Source: Thermococcus gammatolerans EJ3 (GTDB lineage Archaea; Methanobacteriota_B; Thermococci; Thermococcales; Thermococcaceae). Taken from it: 64,000 nucleotides of DNA. The notes below the pieces were generated by a model. The model was not told the origin of the DNA and ran no database searches. It saw only the letters and a list, made by a program, of their open reading frames with translations. The stretch covers positions 1 through 64,000 of the forward strand of contig NC_012804.1 of assembly GCF_000022365.1 (NCBI RefSeq). The letters run 5' to 3'. Positions 60,269 through 64,000 of the stretch are shown here, one piece after another (positions within the stretch are counted from its first letter, which is position 1; each line of letters begins with the position of its first letter). The position numbers and the translations under genes are program-made.

Positions 60269-60285
60269 GTTTCCAACCAAAGGTT
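60269..60285. promoter_or_regulatory. SurR-type site upstream of fdhA
   Basis: On the + strand GTT-TCC-AAC-CAAAG-GTT is a full match to GTTn3AACn5GTT. It lies 16 bases upstream of the TATA box as read on the - strand, so it is placed for activation of the formate hydrogenlyase operon. Confidence 0.6.
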
Positions 60286-60417
60286 TAGAAAGGAGAGAAC
60301 AGTTAAAATAAGGCCCAATTTCCTCTGTTTTACTCTTTTGTATGCCTTTGAGCCTGGAGGCAAACAACACGAATTAACGGGGGAGGGGATGTAAAGCATT
60401 AACGATAAAAATGAAAG

Positions 60418-61248
60418 TCAGAAGAGCTGAGCCATGTTCCTCTGCGCCCTGGCGACCTTTTCTCTCGCCCTCTTCAGGACATCTCCAAGGACGTGAACAC
60501 CGTCACGGAGCTCTATGTAGTCCTCTTTTTCCGCCCCTTTCACGAGCTCCTCCCCGCGGACGTTCCTCGTTATAAGTACCGTCCATCCGGGTTCGCTCTC
60601 GACGAATCCAGCCGAGATGTCGCTCCACAGTCCCGCGTAGTCAGTGCACACCAGACAGCCAGTCTGGAGGTATGAGTAGGCCTCCTTCAGCGGTATCGCG
60701 AGAACTGTGTCGTCGTGGTGAACCTCCAGGAACTCCCTACCCAGGCGGATGTCCTTTATGTCCTCCGCCCTGACGCCGTAGCGGACGCGGAGGTAGTTCA
60801 GGAAGGCCTCGAACGCGAAGGTGCCCATGCAGAACAGGCTGATTATGTACTTAATCCTGTTGCCGAAGTCCGTCTCGAGTATCGGAAAGTCCCTCATCTG
60901 GCCGAAGAACTGGGCCTGGCAGGGCAGACAGACTATCGCGACCGCCCTGAGGTCTTCCTCCTCAATCTTTGCCTTTATCCTGGCTGCAAAGGGGACAATG
61001 CTCCAGCTGTTGCCAGCTGCCTCAAGCAGTTCCTCCCTGTTGCGCGCGACAACGGCTTTGCCCTCGAACCCCTTCACCCTCTTTGAGGTCACGACTCCAT
61101 CGACGAGTCCCTTATCGAGGGCGTAGCAGAGGAGCGCCGTTACCGCCCCACCGCTCGCGACCTTCCTCTTGAGTATCTCCTCGTCCTTCGCCCGGGCAAG
61201 ATAAACACCGCGAAACTGTCCGAGGAGGTTTTCACCGATTGGCATCAT
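60418..61248 (-). CDS. frhB: F420-hydrogenase-type beta subunit FrhB
   Basis: 276 residues, FrhB/FpoF family flavoprotein: KVASGGAVTALLCYALDKGL, VCLPCQAQFFGQMRD, FCMGTFAFEAFLNYL and TGCLVCTDYAGLWSDI (Fe-S cysteines). It would transfer electrons between the hydrogenase and an acceptor; Thermococcales lack methanogen-type F420 metabolism, so the acceptor is probably another (thioredoxin reductase-like or ferredoxin/NADPH). It overlaps frhG by ATGA and ends the operon. Confidence 0.93.
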   Translation of the reverse strand: MMPIGENLLGQFRGVYLARAKDEEILKRKVASGGAVTALLCYALDKGLVDGVVTSKRVKGFEGKAVVARNREELLEAAGNSWSIVPFAARIKAKIEEEDLRAVAIVCLPCQAQFFGQMRDFPILETDFGNRIKYIISLFCMGTFAFEAFLNYLRVRYGVRAEDIKDIRLGREFLEVHHDDTVLAIPLKEAYSYLQTGCLVCTDYAGLWSDISAGFVESEPGWTVLITRNVRGEELVKGAEKEDYIELRDGVHVLGDVLKRAREKVARAQRNMAQLF

Positions 61249-61925
61249 GGCTTTTCACCCCCGAGGCATATCAACTGGGAAGCGCGCGGACAGCGGATGT
61301 AGCAAGTTCCACACCTTATGCACCTCTCCTGGATTATGGTTGGCCTCTTCTCCACGAGCCTTATCGCGCCGGTCGGGCAGGACAGCTCGCAGGCGCCACA
61401 GCCTATGCACAGGCCCGTGAGAACTATGTCGTCGATGAGGTCAAATCCGCTCAGCTTCTTCAGGCCAGCGGTCACCTTGAACAGCCTGAGCCTCGACTCG
61501 TTCCCCGCCATGAAGAACTTGAAGAACGACTGGAGCATCTGCGGCGTTGGGGGACAGCCGGGAATTGAGTAGTCAACTGGTATTACGCTGTTTATTGGCT
61601 GGAAGTTCCTGTGGTCGGGCCTCGGCTCCTGGCCCCCTCGGGCGAAGCGCAGTATTCCGCCGAGCGACGCGCAAGAGCCGAAGGCGACAACGACCCTGGC
61701 CTTCTCCCTTATCTCCTTCAGCTCCTCGAGAATTCTGGGTTCGTTCATGCAGGCCCCGCCCGTTATTAAGGCAACGTCGTATTCGCCGTACTGGCAGGAA
61801 CCGTCGCGGAGGTAGGAGATGTCGAGGTCTATCTCGTTCATCAGCTTGGGATAAGCTCTGATTATGCTGACGTTGCATCCCTCACACCCGGCAAAATCCA
61901 CGTGGAGAACCTTGAGCTTCTCCAT
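61245..61925 (-). CDS. frhG: F420-hydrogenase-type gamma subunit FrhG
   Basis: 226 residues: the small-subunit domain has FAGCEGCNVSI, GSCASLGG and IPGCPPTPQ, then a C-terminal two-cluster ferredoxin with CIGCGACELSCPTGAI and CIRCGTCYIRCPRA. ATG 61925 follows GAGGTGAT; the frhA stop lies just before it. Confidence 0.93.
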   Translation of the reverse strand: MEKLKVLHVDFAGCEGCNVSIIRAYPKLMNEIDLDISYLRDGSCQYGEYDVALITGGACMNEPRILEELKEIREKARVVVAFGSCASLGGILRFARGGQEPRPDHRNFQPINSVIPVDYSIPGCPPTPQMLQSFFKFFMAGNESRLRLFKVTAGLKKLSGFDLIDDIVLTGLCIGCGACELSCPTGAIRLVEKRPTIIQERCIRCGTCYIRCPRASQLICLGGEKP

Positions 61926-61930
61926 GAGCA

Positions 61931-63103
61931 TCACCTCAACCTCACGACGTGGGTCGTGCAGGGTATACACGGGTCGTAGAGCCTCATAACGGCCTCCGCC
62001 GCCTTAACGCTCAGACCCTTCGCCATTTCCTCCATGACCGGGATGTTGAACATGGTTGGAACTACTATCCTTGACTTCAGAACCCTTCCCTCCTCTCCGA
62101 GCTCGACGTAGTGGATGAGCGTCCCCCTTGGAGCTTCATAAACGCCAACTCCCTTCCCCGGCCTGAAAGTTATGTCACCAGTCCTGAATGGCTCCTCTAT
62201 CCTTATCTCGTCCAGGATTTCGCCGAGCCTCTGGATGGCCAGCCTCGTATCCTCTATTCTCGCGAGGTGTAAACCGTAGAGGGACTCGTCCCTGAACTCG
62301 CGGTACGTGATCATCCTCGCCCTCGGTCCCGTCTCGACCTTCTCGCCGTCGTAGAACGAGACGAGCGTCGTTGATTCCCTCGCGGCCTCCTCCTTCCTGA
62401 ATTCGTAGTAGGGAACGCTTGAGACCTTGTCCCACTCGATGTTGTACCTGTCCCCATAGAAGAAGCCGCTCGCGAGGTATTTGAAGGGCCTTTTGGCTTC
62501 CCTAAGCTCATCCGCAATCTCGGTCTGGATGTCCTCGTCGATTAAAAGCTCCTCGGCGGCCTCCCAGCTTGCGGTGAGGTCTTTGAACCTCGCCTTCAGG
62601 TTGTTGAAGACGCTCCACTTCGGAACTGAGAGCATGCCACCTATCGTCAGGTTCGGTGGGTGGGTAGCAGCACCACCGAGCTTGAGCAGGTAGTCGCTTA
62701 TTTTTGCGTGAAAGTCCATGAGCTTGAAGAGCACGTCGTTCCTCTTTTCCTCCTTAATCAGGTCGCCCGCGACCATGAGGAAGAGCAGAGCGTGGCTCTG
62801 GGCCCTGTTTATCAGGCCGAGGGCTTCCCGCATGAGCCTGCCGTTCCTCGGGGGAGTAACCCCTATGGCGTGCTCTATGGCCTCACTCGCCGCTATGCCG
62901 TGGGAGGCGTGGCAGAGGCCGCATATCCTCATGACGGCCTCGACGGCAAAGAGGGGGTTCTTTCCGACGACCATCTTCTCGAAGCCCCTAACAGGGGCGG
63001 TTGCTATGAAGAGGGCATCCTGAACAACCCCGTCTTCCTCGTACAGGATGAGCTTGGCCTCACCCGCAATCCTGCACACCTTATCGAGGGTTATCTCGCC
63101 CAA
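61931..63103 (-). CDS. frhA: F420-hydrogenase-type alpha subunit FrhA
   Basis: 390 residues, [NiFe] large subunit of group 3: RICGLCHASHGIAASEAIEH near residue 59 and DPCIPCTTH near the C-terminus. After this motif only VVRLR remains, a short cleavable tail as in Thermococcales group 3 hydrogenases. GTG 63112 lies inside the GGAGGTG site, so the TTG at 63103 (5 bases after GGAGGTGA) is preferred. It is the first gene of frhAGB. Confidence 0.92.
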   Translation of the reverse strand: MGEITLDKVCRIAGEAKLILYEEDGVVQDALFIATAPVRGFEKMVVGKNPLFAVEAVMRICGLCHASHGIAASEAIEHAIGVTPPRNGRLMREALGLINRAQSHALLFLMVAGDLIKEEKRNDVLFKLMDFHAKISDYLLKLGGAATHPPNLTIGGMLSVPKWSVFNNLKARFKDLTASWEAAEELLIDEDIQTEIADELREAKRPFKYLASGFFYGDRYNIEWDKVSSVPYYEFRKEEAARESTTLVSFYDGEKVETGPRARMITYREFRDESLYGLHLARIEDTRLAIQRLGEILDEIRIEEPFRTGDITFRPGKGVGVYEAPRGTLIHYVELGEEGRVLKSRIVVPTMFNIPVMEEMAKGLSVKAAEAVMRLYDPCIPCTTHVVRLR

Positions 63104-63148
63104 AGCCTTCACCTCCGCTTTTCACTCCATTTCTGAGTTCGAAACGCA

Positions 63149-63159
63149 CGATAAAAGCG
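63149..63159 (-). promoter_or_regulatory. TATA box of frhAGB
   Basis: The - strand reads CGCTTTTATCG, about 45 bases before the frhA start, giving a short leader with GGAGGTGA. Confidence 0.5.
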
Positions 63160-63166
63160 TTTTTTG

Positions 63167-63183
63167 AACTAAAGGTTTGGAAC
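63167..63183 (-). promoter_or_regulatory. SurR-type site upstream of frhAGB
   Basis: The - strand reads GTT-CCA-AAC-CTTTA-GTT, a full match to GTTn3AACn5GTT, 8 bases upstream of the TATA box. Confidence 0.6.
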
Positions 63184-63248
63184 TCTAATTTTCCGATATG
63201 GGGGGAGTTTAGGTTATGAATCACTGGATCCACCAACGTTAATGCGTT

Positions 63249-63255
63249 AAAAAAA
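63249..63255 (-). terminator. T-run terminator after the ferredoxin gene
   Basis: On the - strand TTTTTTT lies 24 bases after the stop of the gene at 63279, with TTTCTC before it. It should separate the upstream operon from frhAGB. Confidence 0.5.
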
Positions 63256-63278
63256 GAGAAATGGCCATCTAAAGGCTT

Positions 63279-63782
63279 TCAGGGTAGCCTCCCAACCCCC
63301 TCGAGCGATATCGTTGACATCCTCTCCCTCGCTATCTTTTCGGCCGTCCTGCGCCTGATTTCGTCCTCAATTTCCTCGGGCTTTCCAAAGAATATTGCCT
63401 CGGCAGGGCACATCTCACTGCACGCCGGGGCCATGCCGAGTTGCCTTCTGTCGGCGCACATGTCGCACTTGGTCATGACCTTGAGCTTCACGTTGAAGGT
63501 TGGGACGCCAAAGGGACAAACTGCCAGACACATCATACAGCCTATGCACTTGTTGGGGTCTATTATGACCGCCCCGTCGTAGTCCTTGAATATCGCTCCA
63601 GCAGGGCACACGTCCATACAGGGGGCCTTTTCGCAGTGCCTGCAGGTTATTGGAATCGGAATGCCCGTTACCGTGTAGTAGACTCTTATGTTGGGCTTTC
63701 CGTGATGGATGAACTCACATACCCCCTCACAGGTCTCACAACCGATGCAGAGGCTGTAATCCACGTGGAGAATCCTCCTCAT
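63279..63782 (-). CDS. Four-cluster ferredoxin subunit (HycB/HydN-like)
   Basis: 167 residues with four [4Fe-4S] motifs: CIGCETCEGVCEFIHHG, CRHCEKAPCMDVCPAG, CIGCMMCLAVCPFGVP and CDMCADR-x8-CSEMCPAEA. It is closely like the fdhA partner at 57511. It overlaps the oxidoreductase gene by ATGA and probably passes electrons between it and another enzyme. Confidence 0.92.
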   Translation of the reverse strand: MRRILHVDYSLCIGCETCEGVCEFIHHGKPNIRVYYTVTGIPIPITCRHCEKAPCMDVCPAGAIFKDYDGAVIIDPNKCIGCMMCLAVCPFGVPTFNVKLKVMTKCDMCADRRQLGMAPACSEMCPAEAIFFGKPEEIEDEIRRRTAEKIARERMSTISLEGVGRLP

Positions 63783-64000
63783 TCTTTCACCTCCATAAGC
63801 CAGTAGTGGATGCTCTCGGCCGCGTACAGGCCGTCCTTCACGGCCCTTCCAACCTTCGAGGGCCCGAGCACAACATCGCCGGCCGCAAAGACGCCTTCCC
63901 TGCTCGTCATGTGCCTGCTGTCCACGACTATCCTCCCCTTCCTGTCGAGGGCTATTCCCGTGTCCTTGGCGAAGGGAGGAGTTGGCATCTGGCCAACCGC
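63779..64000 (-). CDS. NAD(P)-dependent pyridine nucleotide oxidoreductase (GltD/NfnB-like), C-terminal part
   Basis: The gene continues past base 64000; 73 residues are visible from the C-terminal side. GQMPTPPF near the edge and REGVFAAGDVVLGPSKVGRA (the second FAD/NAD site, GD-x6-S) are typical of glutamate synthase beta chain-like oxidoreductases, which couple NAD(P)H to ferredoxin. It is translationally coupled with the ferredoxin gene. The complete gene is needed to choose the family member. Confidence 0.8.
   Translation of the reverse strand, partial: AVGQMPTPPFAKDTGIALDRKGRIVVDSRHMTSREGVFAAGDVVLGPSKVGRAVKDGLYAAESIHYWLMEVKE

Larger units (their letters stand above)
60168..60417. other. 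Control region between frhB and fdhA
   Basis: This 250-base gap contains the fdhA promoter with its TATA box and SurR-type site. Toward the frhB end no open frame longer than about 25 codons fits a gene. The - strand TTTTT run just after frhB may be a weak terminator. Confidence 0.5.

Noticed and set aside
60168-60417. Possible small RNA or gene in the frhB-fdhA gap
   Set aside because: No open frame with a ribosome site, no clear C/D-box pair and no stable hairpin were seen. The conserved parts are explained as promoter elements.

Overview
The window comes from a hyperthermophilic Euryarchaeon of the order Thermococcales, most likely a Thermococcus. Three things support this: a 14-gene MBH-type membrane hydrogenase operon (mbhA-N); a formate hydrogenlyase block of the kind described as fdh2-mfh2-mnh2 in formate-growing Thermococcus; and Thermococcales regulatory motifs (TGM sites near a GH57 amylopullulanase, SurR-type GTTn3AAC sites at hydrogenase promoters). 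Genes are tightly packed, often with ATGA start/stop overlaps. Starts are mostly preceded by GGTGA or GGAGG ribosome-binding sites, and promoters carry archaeal TTTAAA-like TATA boxes.

Layout. 1-7.2 kb (+ strand then - strand): surface-glycan genes. These are a PHP-type hydrolase end, an asparagine synthase, a GT4 glycosyltransferase, a multi-pass membrane protein, a Wzx-type flippase and a remnant of a second flippase; much of this stretch is AT-rich and looks acquired. 7.2-14.5 kb: two small membrane genes, then a divergent six-gene operon (Ig-like/DUF4129 protein, DUF4350 protein, MoxR ATPase, DUF58 protein, membrane protein, archaeosortase). 14.5-19.2 kb (- strand): a secreted GH57 amylopullulanase and a secreted DOMON-like protein. 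Both end in the same kind of C-terminal sorting signal, so they are candidate substrates of the adjacent archaeosortase, and both carry a near-consensus TGM site at the translation start. 19.3-24.7 kb: a DUF1616 membrane protein, GT4, sugar-nucleotide transferase, epimerase and site-2-type protease. 24.8-34.9 kb: tRNA thiolation enzyme, small proteins, two paralogous 'membrane protein + winged-helix regulator' modules, a CPBP protease, a KaiC-like protein without a P-loop, a DUF460 protein, pyrrolidone carboxyl peptidase, a geranylgeranyl-reductase-like flavoprotein and a ferritin-like protein.

34.9-64 kb (all - strand): a hydrogen/formate region with three [NiFe] hydrogenases. From the right these are an oxidoreductase end plus a ferredoxin subunit; frhAGB; fdhA with its ferredoxin partner, the Mfh hydrogenase/antiporter module, a formate channel and an Mrp/Mnh antiporter module; and finally mbhA-N. 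Together they would turn formate into H2 and CO2 and reduced ferredoxin into H2, coupled to a sodium or proton gradient. Each of the three operons whose start lies in the window has a GTTn3AACn5GTT SurR-type site upstream of its TATA box, which suggests joint redox/sulfur control. An unlisted 56-codon gene, coupled at both ends by ATGA overlaps, sits between mbhK and mbhL.

No rRNA, tRNA, CRISPR array, insertion sequence or replication origin was recognised.
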